From the NCBI GenBank assembly GCA_965224015.1, contig OZ245032.1, positions 1,798,001 through 1,862,000 of the forward strand: a stretch of DNA of 64,000 bases, written 5' to 3'. The notes below the pieces were generated by a model that saw only the letters and a program-made list of their open reading frames with translations, had not been told where the DNA came from and searched no databases. Made by a program: the position numbers and the translations under genes. Source of the DNA: CBDCVD01 sp965224015. GTDB lineage: Bacteria; Pseudomonadota; Alphaproteobacteria; Rhizobiales; CBDCVD01. Below, one piece after another: positions 55,033-62,842 of the stretch (positions are counted from its first letter, which is position 1; each line of letters starts with the position of its first letter).

Positions 55033-56495
55033 CAGTGTGTCGGGTTTAAGGAGTTGTTTGTCAGTGTATCGGTCATGGATGTGTGTTGGCGAGCGCTTTG
55101 CTGAACCTGCCTTAGCCGCTCAGCATGTTGCTCACACGTTTGCAGTTGTACGCCAGCGCTACAAGACACCATTCCCGTGAAACCTTCTCAAGACCGCGAA
55201 GATGAAAATGCCTGAAACCAAGAACCGATTTGATGATGCCAAAAACAGACTCAACACTGCTCTTTCGTCTTTTGTATTTGTCTTTTGCCTCCTGGGTTCG
55301 AAATGTCTCCAGCATCTTTAAGCGCCACGGCTCTCTAACACACGGCGGTGGCTTGCTGCGCACCTTCGGCGGTCGGAAATCATAAGGGCGTGCTACCTGT
55401 TGACCCGGTAACGCTATCAAAGGTTCAATTTTACGCACATCAAGCGCCTCAATAACAGCCTCGCCAGCATAACCCGTATCCGCTATAAGCGTCTTGGGCT
55501 TGCCAACACGCGCGCACAAGTCATCAACAAAGGTAACCAAATCCTGACGATCATTCGTCGTGGCAAGAACTTGCGTACCCAAAACCAACTGGCTGCCATC
55601 CGCATCCACAAAAGCTTGCGCATTATAAGCCTGACGGTATTCGTGGCGCGACGACCGGCGCATGATAGAACTGTCCGGATCGCTCAGATTGATCTGCTTC
55701 TTAGGAGAAGGCCGTGGTGCATCGCCCCCATCATCCGTATCCTGACCCTGATCTTGATCTTGCCCATCCAAACACGCCGCCGCCTCAAGTTGTTCGGCGG
55801 CCGCGTCTAACTTCGCCTTTAACGTTTGCCGCCGCGCTATCTCGTCGGGGAGCGACAAACCATCATCCGTATCCTGTTCATCTGCCGCCTCGGCTCTATC
55901 CATCAACGCCGCAATGTCCTCTGCAAGCTTGGCCCGTAACACCTGGATACGATCATAACGTAACGATTTGATCTTCGAAGCATTCGCATCAATCTGCGTG
56001 CCGTCGAGGGCGACCGTGCCTACCTTTAAAAGACCCATCTGTTTGGCTAGCAACAAGATATGCGCAAACGCCGTCTCAAAGGCAGGACCGTTGTCACGCC
56101 GGAACTTGGCGATCGTGTCATGATCCGGATGGCTGTTGGCGGCGATAAAGCGGACAGAAACATTGCGATACGTGGCCTGCTCTATCTTGCGCGAGGAAAA
56201 AATACCACTGGCGTAACAATAAACCAACAGGGCCAACATCATGCGCGGATGATATTGTGCTTTTCCTGAGCCGGTGCGGCTGACGTGAAAGGTGCGCATA
56301 TCTATGCGTTCGGCGGCTTCCACGATAAAATGGGCCAAGTCGTCATCTGCCACCCAGTCTTTGAGATCAGGAGGCAAAAGCAACCGCTGAGAGCGGTCAT
56401 AATTGCGAAAATTTTTCATACCAATGGGTAGCACAAATGCAAAAAAGCCTGTATGCAAATTTAATAAATAACCACAGCCCAAATCCGACACACTG
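55033..56495 (-). mobile_element. IS1182-family insertion sequence, 1463 bp
   Basis: Terminal inverted repeats CAGTGTGTCGGGTTT / AAATCCGACACACTG, one mismatch, with CTAG duplicated on both sides (55029-55032 and 56496-56499). It is inserted at a MITE end between prs and rplY. Confidence 0.9.
55112..56419 (-). CDS. IS1182-family transposase
   Basis: 435 residues from the ATG at 56419 (MKNFRNYDRSQRLLLPPDL); the frame is open further upstream, but beyond the IS end. A DUF772-type N-terminal domain (YHPRMMLALLVYCYASGIFS) precedes the DDE catalytic residues in VALDGTQIDANASK, IADTGYAGEAVIE and KSSVESVFGIIK. The middle has an acidic Asp/Gln-rich insert (GQDQDQGQDTDDGGD). Complete, so probably functional. 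Confidence 0.92.
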   Translation of the reverse strand: MKNFRNYDRSQRLLLPPDLKDWVADDDLAHFIVEAAERIDMRTFHVSRTGSGKAQYHPRMMLALLVYCYASGIFSSRKIEQATYRNVSVRFIAANSHPDHDTIAKFRRDNGPAFETAFAHILLLAKQMGLLKVGTVALDGTQIDANASKIKSLRYDRIQVLRAKLAEDIAALMDRAEAADEQDTDDGLSLPDEIARRQTLKAKLDAAAEQLEAAACLDGQDQDQGQDTDDGGDAPRPSPKKQINLSDPDSSIMRRSSRHEYRQAYNAQAFVDADGSQLVLGTQVLATTNDRQDLVTFVDDLCARVGKPKTLIADTGYAGEAVIEALDVRKIEPLIALPGQQVARPYDFRPPKVRSKPPPCVREPWRLKMLETFRTQEAKDKYKRRKSSVESVFGIIKSVLGFRHFHLRGLEKVSREWCLVALAYNCKRVSNMLSG

Positions 56496-56716
56496 CTAGG
56501 AGGGGGAATGGGTTGGTGATCCCATGAATAGACGTTTCCCGCTATAATCATTGCCAACCCCCCGTGAACCTTGTATAAAGCGTGTTTGGATGCGCCATGC
56601 GCTATCACGCGGTCCACAAGCACGGGCCCCGAAATAGGATTATTTTCTCAGCCCCGCGGCTGCATCGTCCAGATTTCCTTTAACGATCCCATGGATCGGC
56701 AGAGTTGGAGTGCCCT

Positions 56717-57403
56717 ATGAGCGCCGAGAACGAAGTCAAAGCATCACCACGCAGCAGGCTTGGCAAAGGCGCGGCCCGCGCCGCTCGCCGCGCTGGACTG
56801 ATGCCAGCCATTATTTATGGGGCGCAAAAACCTCCACAGCCGATTTCCCTCGACGCGCACGCGCTGAACAAACGGATTGCCGACGGAGGTTTCCTGACTA
56901 CCGTGCTGAGATTGAACGTTGATGGCAAATCCGAACGGGTCATCCCCCGGGATGTGCATTATGATGCGGTGCGGGATTTTCCCATGCATGTGGACTTTTT
57001 GCGCGTGGCCAAAGACGCCAGGATCGTTGTCGAAGTTCCGGTGCATTTCATGAATGAAGACAACTCGCCAGGCCTCAAACGTGGCGGCGTACTGAACATT
57101 GTTCGCCACACCGTGGAGCTGAATTGCCCCGTCGACGCAATACCCGACGCCCTTGAGGCGGATGTGGGGGCATTGGACCTTGGTGATAGTGTGCACATTT
57201 CCGCCGTTACCCTGCCTGAGGGCACGGAACTGGCCATTACCGATCGTGATTTCACCATCGTTACCGTTGCCGCATCCGCCGGCGCCAAGGAGGAACTGGC
57301 TCAGGAACAGGCCGAGGCGGAAGCCGAAGCGGACTTCGTCCCGGAAGATGCACCACAAGATGGCGAGACCGAGGACGCGGGCAAGGACGAGAGTCCCGAC
57401 TAA
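56717..57403 (+). CDS. rplY: 50S ribosomal protein L25/Ctc
   Basis: 228 residues from the ATG at 56717 (SD ttggag, 6 nt upstream). The N-terminal L25 domain binds 5S rRNA (RLGKGAARAARRAGLMPAIIYG, RVIPRDVHYDAVRDFPMHVDF); the C-terminal TL5/Ctc beta domain (VVEVPVHFMNEDNSPGLKRGG) is followed by an acidic tail (AEAEADFVPEDAPQDGET). Long Ctc-type L25 is normal in alphaproteobacteria. It normally follows prs directly; here 3.4 kb of mobile DNA lies between, so it needs its own promoter. Confidence 0.94.
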   Translation: MSAENEVKASPRSRLGKGAARAARRAGLMPAIIYGAQKPPQPISLDAHALNKRIADGGFLTTVLRLNVDGKSERVIPRDVHYDAVRDFPMHVDFLRVAKDARIVVEVPVHFMNEDNSPGLKRGGVLNIVRHTVELNCPVDAIPDALEADVGALDLGDSVHISAVTLPEGTELAITDRDFTIVTVAASAGAKEELAQEQAEAEAEADFVPEDAPQDGETEDAGKDESPD

Positions 57404-57592
57404 CACCAAACCCGTGGGGCTTTGATGTTCGTTGCTTGCGCCACCCGCGCCATGGTCTTGTCGAAGTCAAAAGACCTGGCGAGAGGGGTTCGGCAAGGGG
57501 CATTCGGTTAAAGCCGCAAATGACGTTCATCGAAGGATGCGTCAAGCGAGCGGTATCGTTTTTTCTCACACCGGAACGAATGGAGACATTCC

Positions 57593-58192
57593 ATGCGCTT
57601 GCTGGTAGGGCTCGGCAATCCGGGAGAAAAATACGCAAGACAACGGCATAATATCGGCTTTATGGCCATCGATTGCCTGGCCCGCACCTATCACCTTGGT
57701 CGGTACAAAAGCAAATTCCATGGGCAATGCCTGGCCGGACGCATCGACGGAACACCGGTTTTTCTGCTAAAGCCGCAAACATTTATGAACCGATCGGGCT
57801 TAAGCGTTGGTGAAGCGGTGCGGTTTTATGATCTTCAGGCTGCGGATGTGATTGTCGTTCATGACGAAATCGATCTGGCGCCAGGCAAGGTCCGTGTCAA
57901 GATTGGAGGCGGCCACGCCGGTCACAATGGCCTGCGCTCCATAGACCAGCACATGGGCAAGGACTATGTCCGGATACGCCTTGGGGTCGGCCATCCGGGA
58001 GACAAGGATAAGGTCAGCGCTCGGGTTTTGGGGAATTTTACCAGGGCCGAAGACAGCTGGCTGCAACCGCTCCTGGACTCGGTGAGTAAACATATGGGCC
58101 TTATGCTCAATGATGATCATGCCCGATTTATGACCGCGGTCAGTTTGGCCGTCCGCCCCTACCTCGCGCGCGACGCCAGACACGAGCAATAG
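57593..58192 (+). CDS. pth: Peptidyl-tRNA hydrolase
   Basis: 199 residues. GLGNPGEKYARQRHNIGF holds the catalytic His, KPQTFMNRSG the Asn, and VVHDEIDLAPG the Asp; GGGHAGHNGLRSI is the tRNA-side loop. It frees peptides from prematurely released peptidyl-tRNA. Downstream of rplY in the usual order. The stop TAG (58190-58192) is followed by GAGCGTCGGGCGTTTAAG-like sequence, a diverged MITE end. Confidence 0.95.
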   Translation: MRLLVGLGNPGEKYARQRHNIGFMAIDCLARTYHLGRYKSKFHGQCLAGRIDGTPVFLLKPQTFMNRSGLSVGEAVRFYDLQAADVIVVHDEIDLAPGKVRVKIGGGHAGHNGLRSIDQHMGKDYVRIRLGVGHPGDKDKVSARVLGNFTRAEDSWLQPLLDSVSKHMGLMLNDDHARFMTAVSLAVRPYLARDARHEQ

Positions 58193-58218
58193 AGCGTCGG
58201 GCGTTTAAGTTGCAACAA

Positions 58219-58517
58219 TAACCCCAGTTCCGGATAGGAGAAAGACTAAACTGAGGCCTTGGACCTAAAGCATGTTATCCTTTTTCAGCCTCGCGAAGCC
58301 ATTTGGGCATCGCTATGAACGGGCATCACCCTACCCACTCCCCCTCGCGGGCCATCCACAGGGTACCGCCCGTGCGGGTGGCCCGCGAGGAGGAGCGGGC
58401 TGGCCAGGTCGCCAATAGACGTTTCCATTTATCTGATCATTGCTTGTCTCCGGCGGCTTTGCATGAGAATGAACCGATAAAGTGTGAGAAAAAATCCCTT
58501 ATCCATAACCGGGGTTA
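58219..58517. repeat. 299-bp element with TAACCCC inverted ends and a central hairpin
   Basis: The left end TAACCCCAGTTCCGGATAGG and the right end, read inward (TAACCCCGGTTATGGATAAG), match with four mismatches. A strong stem (CCTCGCGGGCCA / TGGCCCGCGAGG) sits near 58343-58390. No frame looks coding. A part copy is at 51281 and an end fragment near 62624. Confidence 0.65.
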
Positions 58518-58635
58518 AATAATTTGACCGCCATCCGCACCACTCTCGAATCGGCGGACGTCGAGTTTGTTGACGAAAACGGCGGCGGGCCTGGGGCGCG
58601 GTTGAAAAAGTCGGAAAAGTCGCTCCCTGCCTTCA

Positions 58636-58664
58636 TTGTTTTTGCACCCCTGATCGCGTATATA
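58636..58664 (+). promoter_or_regulatory. Leaderless promoter of coiled-coil gene 1
   Basis: TTGTTT, 17 nt, TATATA, then 6 nt to the ATG, so transcription should begin at or next to the start codon. No SD. The same module precedes genes 2 and 3. Confidence 0.75.
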
Positions 58665-58670
58665 TAAGCC

Positions 58671-59180
58671 ATGAACATTCTGACCTTCGATACCCTGAAG
58701 TTCGCCAAGCGCCTTGAAGAAGCCGGGTTCACAGAGCGCCAGGCCGAGACCCTGGCCGAGGAACAGGCTGCATTTGCCGAAGACCAGGTAAAAGCCGCAA
58801 GCGAAAATCTGGCTACGAAAACTGATCTGGAAGCGTTGAAGACCGACTTGCGCGAGTTTGAGCACCACCTGAAGGCCGATATTGAGGCGTTACGCAAAGA
58901 TACCAAGGCCGATATTGAGGCGTTACGCAAAGATACCAAGGCCGATATTGAGGCGTTACGCAAAGACACCAAGGCCGATATTGAGGCGTTACGCAAAGAC
59001 ACCAAGGCCGATATTGAGACGTTGCGCACCGAGGTGACCCAACTGGAGGGGCGTCTTCGCGTGGAAATTGCTGCCACAAAGACGGAAATCGCCGCCAGCA
59101 GAACTGATATCCTCAAATGGATGTTCGGGGGTATGCTGGGGCAAATCGCCGTTCTCACTGCTCTCATCAAATTGCTGTAG
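58671..59180 (+). CDS. DUF1640/CCDC90-like coiled-coil membrane protein 1 (long form)
   Basis: 169 residues. N-terminal FDTLKFAKRLEEAGFTERQAETLAE is the DUF1640-type region, followed by a long coiled coil and one C-terminal membrane helix (MFGGMLGQIAVLTALIKLL). The coil contains five 11-residue repeats (KADIEALRKDT), a hendecad pattern typical of right-handed coils. Cellular role unknown; mitochondrial relatives (CCDC90/MCUR1) are inner-membrane proteins. First of three tandem paralogues that differ mainly in repeat number. Confidence 0.85.
   Translation: MNILTFDTLKFAKRLEEAGFTERQAETLAEEQAAFAEDQVKAASENLATKTDLEALKTDLREFEHHLKADIEALRKDTKADIEALRKDTKADIEALRKDTKADIEALRKDTKADIETLRTEVTQLEGRLRVEIAATKTEIAASRTDILKWMFGGMLGQIAVLTALIKLL
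58872..59036 (+). repeat. 33-bp tandem repeat, five units
   Basis: AAGGCCGATATTGAGGCG begins units at 58872, 58905, 58938, 58971 and 59004; the last is diverged. Gene 3 has two units and gene 2 none. Confidence 0.9.
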
Positions 59181-59242
59181 CGTTGCCATTGCTATGGACG
59201 TTTAGCGTCCTGGCGCGGGCGGCGGCAAAGTTCGCCCCTTCA

Positions 59243-59271
59243 TTGTTTTTGCACCCCTGATCGCGTATATA
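59243..59271 (+). promoter_or_regulatory. Leaderless promoter of coiled-coil gene 2
   Basis: TTGTTT-17-TATATA, 6 nt before the ATG at 59278; sequence near-identical to the module at 58636. Confidence 0.75.
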
Positions 59272-59277
59272 TAAGCC

Positions 59278-59526
59278 ATGAACATTCTGACCTTCGATAC
59301 CCTGAAGTTCGCCAAGCGCCTTGAGGAAGCCGGGTTCACGGAGCGCCAGGCCGAGACCCTGGCCGAGGAACAGGCTGCATTTGCCGAAGACCAGGCAAAA
59401 GCCGCAAGCGAAAATCTGGCTACGAAAACTGATCTGGAAGCGTTGAAGGCCGAAATTCTCAAATGGATGTTCGGCGGTATGCTGGGGCAGGTCGCCGTTC
59501 TCACCGCTCTCATCAAATTGCTGTAG
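59278..59526 (+). CDS. DUF1640/CCDC90-like protein 2 (short form without hendecads)
   Basis: 82 residues. Same head (FDTLKFAKRLEEAGFTERQA) and same membrane tail (MFGGMLGQVAVLTALIKLL) as gene 1, but the coil is cut out cleanly in frame from LEALKA to EILKW. It could form mixed oligomers with the longer forms. Confidence 0.82.
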   Translation: MNILTFDTLKFAKRLEEAGFTERQAETLAEEQAAFAEDQAKAASENLATKTDLEALKAEILKWMFGGMLGQVAVLTALIKLL

Positions 59527-59587
59527 CGTAGCCATTGCTATGGAATTTGAGCGCTCTGGGGCGGCAGCCATAATGATCTCCCCTTCA

Positions 59588-59616
59588 TTGTTTTTGCACC
59601 CCGGGTGGCGTATATA
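59588..59616 (+). promoter_or_regulatory. Leaderless promoter of coiled-coil gene 3
   Basis: TTGTTT-17-TATATA, 6 nt before the ATG at 59623. The spacer differs slightly (CCCCGGGTGGCG) but its length is kept. Confidence 0.75.
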
Positions 59617-59622
59617 TAAGCT

Positions 59623-60033
59623 ATGAACATTCTGACCTTCGATACCCTGAAGTTCGCCAAGCGCCTTGAGGAAGCCGGGTTCACGGAGCGCCAGGCCGAG
59701 ACCCTGGCCGAGGAACAGGCTGCATTTGCCGAAGACCAGGTAAAAGCCGCAAGCGAAAATCTGGCTACGAAAACTGATCTGGAAGCGTTGAAGGCCGACT
59801 TGCGCGAGTTTGAGCACCACCTGAAGGCCGATATTGAGGCGTTACGCAAAGACACCAAGGCCGATATTGAGACGTTGCGCACCGAGGTGACCCAACTGGA
59901 GGGGCGTCTTCGCGTGGAAATTGCTGCCACAAAGACGGAAATCGCCGCCAGCAGAACTGATATCCTCAAATGGATGTTCGGGGGTATGCTGGGGCAGGTC
60001 GCCGTTCTCACCGCTCTCATCAAATTGCTGTAG
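59623..60033 (+). CDS. DUF1640/CCDC90-like protein 3 (middle form)
   Basis: 136 residues, identical in head and tail to the other two, with two 11-residue coil repeats followed by the variable-to-constant region LRTEVTQLEGRLRVEIAATK also found in gene 1. DNA identity to gene 1 is very high, so the triplication is recent. Confidence 0.85.
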   Translation: MNILTFDTLKFAKRLEEAGFTERQAETLAEEQAAFAEDQVKAASENLATKTDLEALKADLREFEHHLKADIEALRKDTKADIETLRTEVTQLEGRLRVEIAATKTEIAASRTDILKWMFGGMLGQVAVLTALIKLL

Positions 60034-60096
60034 CGTTGCCATTGCTATGGACGTTTAGCGTCCCTGGCGCGGGCGGCGGCAAAGTTCACCCCTTCA

Positions 60097-60125
60097 TTGT
60101 TTTTGCGCTCTTGATCGCGTATATA
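60097..60125 (+). promoter_or_regulatory. Fourth, orphan copy of the leaderless promoter
   Basis: TTGTTT-17-TATATA with the same upstream spacer (GCGGGCGGCGGCAAAG), but the gene that should follow has been replaced by the 3' end of an SDR remnant on the opposite strand. It could make an antisense RNA across the remnant. Confidence 0.6.
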
Positions 60126-60127
60126 GA

Positions 60128-60490
60128 TCAGCATATCCGCCTCGATCTGGCCGGGCAAATTGCGTTGGTCCGGATGCCTTCGCCGGCATAAGCCTTCGCT
60201 CCATTGCGAGTCAGACCAATGACGGCGTGTTTGCTGGCGCAATAGGTTGGCGTTGTCGGGCGACTGCCAAAAAGACCCGCCACGGGCGAGACATTGATGA
60301 TCGCACCGCCGCCATTTCTGCGCAGGGCCGGTACGGCATGTTTCATCATCAGGAAAACGCCGCCGACGTTGACATCCATCACCTGGTTGAAGTCATCGAG
60401 GTTCTGATCTTCAATGCGTCCGCGCACCCCGACAATCCCGGCACCGGTGACGTGATAACCTTGTTTTTCAACGGTCGGTCCATGGATCAC
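60128..60490 (-). pseudogene. Short-chain dehydrogenase remnant
   Basis: The readable part runs from AGIVGVRGRIEDQN through INVSPVAGLFGS and the active-site YCASKHAVIGLT to GIRTNAICP. The N-terminal cofactor motif (TGxxxGxG) and about 60 C-terminal residues are missing. The C-terminal break coincides with the start of the repeated coiled-coil promoter module. The opening residues before TGAGIVG are unrelated to the family. It likely lost its ends when the tandem array formed or when the upstream oxidoreductase gene was brought in. Confidence 0.8.
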
Positions 60491-61497
60491 GCACCGCCAA
60501 ATCCGTCCAGAACGGTTTTGCCGATTGCTGATCCCGCCTCCTGGTGGGCCAGAGCTTCTCGCAGGGTGGCTTCATTCATGGTCCCGCAGTGTTTGTTTAC
60601 GGTTGAGATCAACTTGCCGCTGTCGAGCATTTCGGAAACGCGGTTCAAGAGCTTCGACTGGGCGTCCATGTCTTCGGTCTGGAACAGGGAACGTGCGAAC
60701 ATAAACTCCCAACTGAAGGATAGTGCCTTGAGCTTAATCGCCGATATATCGATACCCTGAGGGTCATCAATGAGGGCCATATGACCGCGAGGTTTGATGA
60801 GGTCGATGATGGCGTCGAAATGCTTGTCGGTCTGGTTTAGGGTGGCGACATATTTCGGCGTGATGGCAAGGGCCTTCATCTCTTCGTTCAATGGGTTGTG
60901 GTGGTTCACGACGTGATCCGCGCCCATTTTTTTGACCCATTCGACCGTATCGTCGCGTGATGCACTGGCGACAACAGTCAGGCCGGTCAGCGTCTTGGCC
61001 AACTGGATCAGGATCGAACCGACACCACCGGCGGCGCCGATGATAAGTATGGCTTCGCCGTCGCCTTCACCCTCCTTTATAGCAAAGCTGTCAAACAACA
61101 TCTCCCAGGCGGTGATGCTTGTCAGGGGCATGCCTGCGGCCTCGGCAAAGTTGAGTGAGACGGGTTTTCGCCCCACAAGGCGTTCGTCGACCGTTTGGAA
61201 CTCGGCGTTGCTGCCGGAGCGGGCGAATTCGCCAGCATAGAAGACTTCGTCACCCGGTTGGAACATCGTCACGTCCGCACCGGCCTCCCTGACCACCCCA
61301 GCGGCGTCAAAGCCCAGGATGCGCGTACCCTCGGGTGGTCGATTGGCGCGCACCTTGACGTCTACCGGATTGACTGACACGCCGCGAACTTCCACGAGAA
61401 CATCCCGGGCACCAGGCACGGGCATCTCTGCGTCCAATTCGACGACGGAATGGGGGGCGGAAATCGGGCCTTGCTCGCTGTAACCAAGCGCTTTCAT
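60487..61497 (-). CDS. Zinc-type alcohol dehydrogenase / quinone oxidoreductase family protein
   Basis: 336 residues of the medium-chain reductase superfamily. GroES-like N-terminal half (VEVRGVSVNPVDVKVRANR, GFDAAGVV) and a Rossmann half with LIIGAAGGVGSILIQLAKT. The catalytic-zinc cysteine is absent at the usual place (SVNPVDV), so it is a zinc-free quinone or enone reductase type using NADPH. The HxlR-type regulator pseudogene lies divergently upstream, a typical pairing, so expression may now be constitutive. Confidence 0.9.
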   Translation of the reverse strand: MKALGYSEQGPISAPHSVVELDAEMPVPGARDVLVEVRGVSVNPVDVKVRANRPPEGTRILGFDAAGVVREAGADVTMFQPGDEVFYAGEFARSGSNAEFQTVDERLVGRKPVSLNFAEAAGMPLTSITAWEMLFDSFAIKEGEGDGEAILIIGAAGGVGSILIQLAKTLTGLTVVASASRDDTVEWVKKMGADHVVNHHNPLNEEMKALAITPKYVATLNQTDKHFDAIIDLIKPRGHMALIDDPQGIDISAIKLKALSFSWEFMFARSLFQTEDMDAQSKLLNRVSEMLDSGKLISTVNKHCGTMNEATLREALAHQEAGSAIGKTVLDGFGGA

Positions 61498-61617
61498 TGT
61501 TATCCTCCATGCAAACTATTTGCTGTTGGGCTTCAAATTGCATGGTTGCCTGGCTTTTGACAAGAACCCACATTTTTGTATGTATTGGACATGGGAAAAC
61601 GAGGCGTGCAAAATGAG

Positions 61618-61637
61618 TTCTATTAAAACATGACAGG
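61618..61637. repeat. MITE end fragment carrying the hxlR pseudogene ATG
   Basis: TTCTATTAAAACATGACAGG resembles the inner part of a MITE end. The ATG in AACATGACA is the start of the broken HxlR frame. Confidence 0.5.
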
Positions 61638-62007
61638 TTCCAGGAATTATAATTGGAAAACCGGTTGCGACGTAGAGGCGATATTGCGTGTCGTCGGGGG
61701 TCGATGGAAGCCAATTCCGATCTGTCGTCTTTTGAGCGGCCGAAAGCGATTTAGCGAACTATGCCGCCTTGCCCCAAAACGCAACTGAACGCAGGATCAC
61801 GCTTTAACTGCGGGAACTCGAAGCCGATGGGATATTTCGCGCCATGTATTTGCTGAGATGCCGCCCCGCGTCGAATATGAAGTGACGGAACTGGGTCGTA
61901 GCCTGGAGCCCGTCATCGATGCGATGCAGGCGTGGGGTAATGGTTTCAAACAAACGAGACTGTCCGAGGCGCCGCAGGCTCGCGAAGCTGAACCTGGCTG
62001 CGCCTAG
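61630..62007 (+). pseudogene. HxlR-family regulator pseudogene
   Basis: Starting at the ATG at 61630, the frame gives CDVEAILRVVGGRWKPIPI and RKRFSELCRLAPK, then shifts. The next frame gives RRITL, a stop in place of Gln, then LRELEADGIFR. After a second shift comes VFAEMPPRVEYEVTELGRSL and EPVIDAMQAWG, to the TAG at 62005-62007. That is the whole HxlR winged-helix in order with two frameshifts and one nonsense codon. Its ATG lies in a MITE end fragment (61618-61637), and its stop is TA plus the first G of a short MITE. Confidence 0.85.
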
Positions 62008-62070
62008 AGGGAGTCATGTTTTAATAGAACCCATTGTCGTTTCTCGATTGGCGAGGCGAGACCCACGCTC
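62007..62070. mobile_element. Short MITE (64 bp), second copy
   Basis: GAGGGAGTCATGTTTTAA at one end and GAGCGTGG, read inward, at the other; TA on both sides (62005-62006, 62071-62072). Same 64-bp length and centre (CTCGATTGGCGAGGCGA) as the copy at 34326-34389, inverted. Confidence 0.75.
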
Positions 62071-62169
62071 TATAGCAAAATGCGTTTAATGGGATTGATG
62101 GGCACTCCCGTATTCGTCTCGCATTTTGCTATAGATTTAGAGGGCGATCAGCTTTATGGGTTTCGCTTA

Positions 62170-62579
62170 TACCAAGGGCCCTTGCCAAGGACTCATGCGT
62201 TAGCGTCAAAGCGTTGTGTTATCAAGGCCGTACACCAGTCGGCGTGTCCATAAAGCCCATACCGCTGGTATATACCAAGGGCCCTTGCCAATGACTCATG
62301 CGTTAGCGTCAAAGCGTTGTGTTATCAAGGCAGGACACCAGTCGGCGCGTCCATAAAGCCCATACCGCTGGTATATACCAAGGGCCCTTGCCAAGGACTC
62401 ATGCCTTGGCGTCAAAGCGTTGTGTTATCAAGGCAGGACACCAGTCGGCGCGTCCATAAAGCCCATACCGCTGGTATATACCAAGGGCCCTTGCCAATGA
62501 CTCATGCCTTAGCGTCAAAGCGTTGTGTTATCAAGGCCCCACCCCAGCCGGCGTGTCCATAAAGCCCATACCGCTGGTA
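62170..62579 (+). repeat. Tandem array of four 101-bp repeats, period 103 bp
   Basis: Units at 62170, 62273, 62376 and 62479, each TACCAAGGGCCCTTGCC through ACCGCTGGTA, separated by TA. The units differ by only a few bases. Elsewhere in the window the family occurs singly. Confidence 0.92.
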
Positions 62580-62585
62580 TTACCG

Positions 62586-62642
62586 CTGACAAAATGGGTA
62601 CACCTAAACGTATGCTGATCTATCATCCATAATCGGGGTTAT
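62586..62642. repeat. Fragments of MITE interior and of the TAACCCC element
   Basis: AAAATGGGTACACCTAAAC and ATGCTGATCT match the inside of MITE copy 1 (near 6180-6215); ATCCATAATCGGGGTTA matches the right end of the element at 58219-58517. Confidence 0.5.
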
Positions 62643-62729
62643 TATTGATTATAATATTGTTTGACGAATTAATACCGTTTGGTAAACTGTTTTTGCCGAA
62701 GGAAGCAGGGTTCACTTTGGGGTATGGGT

Positions 62730-62797
62730 CCACTCATTGTCTCCAAAAGCGCGATTGTAGACTGCGATTGGAAACCGCGATGAGAGGCAATGAGTGG
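62730..62797. promoter_or_regulatory. Inverted repeat upstream of the AraC-type gene
   Basis: CCACTCATTG and CAATGAGTGG (perfect 10-bp arms, 48 nt apart) end 45 bases before the GTG start. They could be a looped operator pair for the regulator itself. Confidence 0.4.
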
Positions 62798-62842
62798 GTT
62801 TGTTCCCCGATTGTACCGAGTCCTTCAAATGGTATGTAACAA

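Noticed and set aside
62317..62562. 81-residue frame in the tandem array
   Set aside because: It is made only of the repeat unit read through; no SD and no similarity.
62170..62579. CRISPR array
   Set aside because: The whole 103-bp period is conserved; there are no variable spacers and no cas genes.
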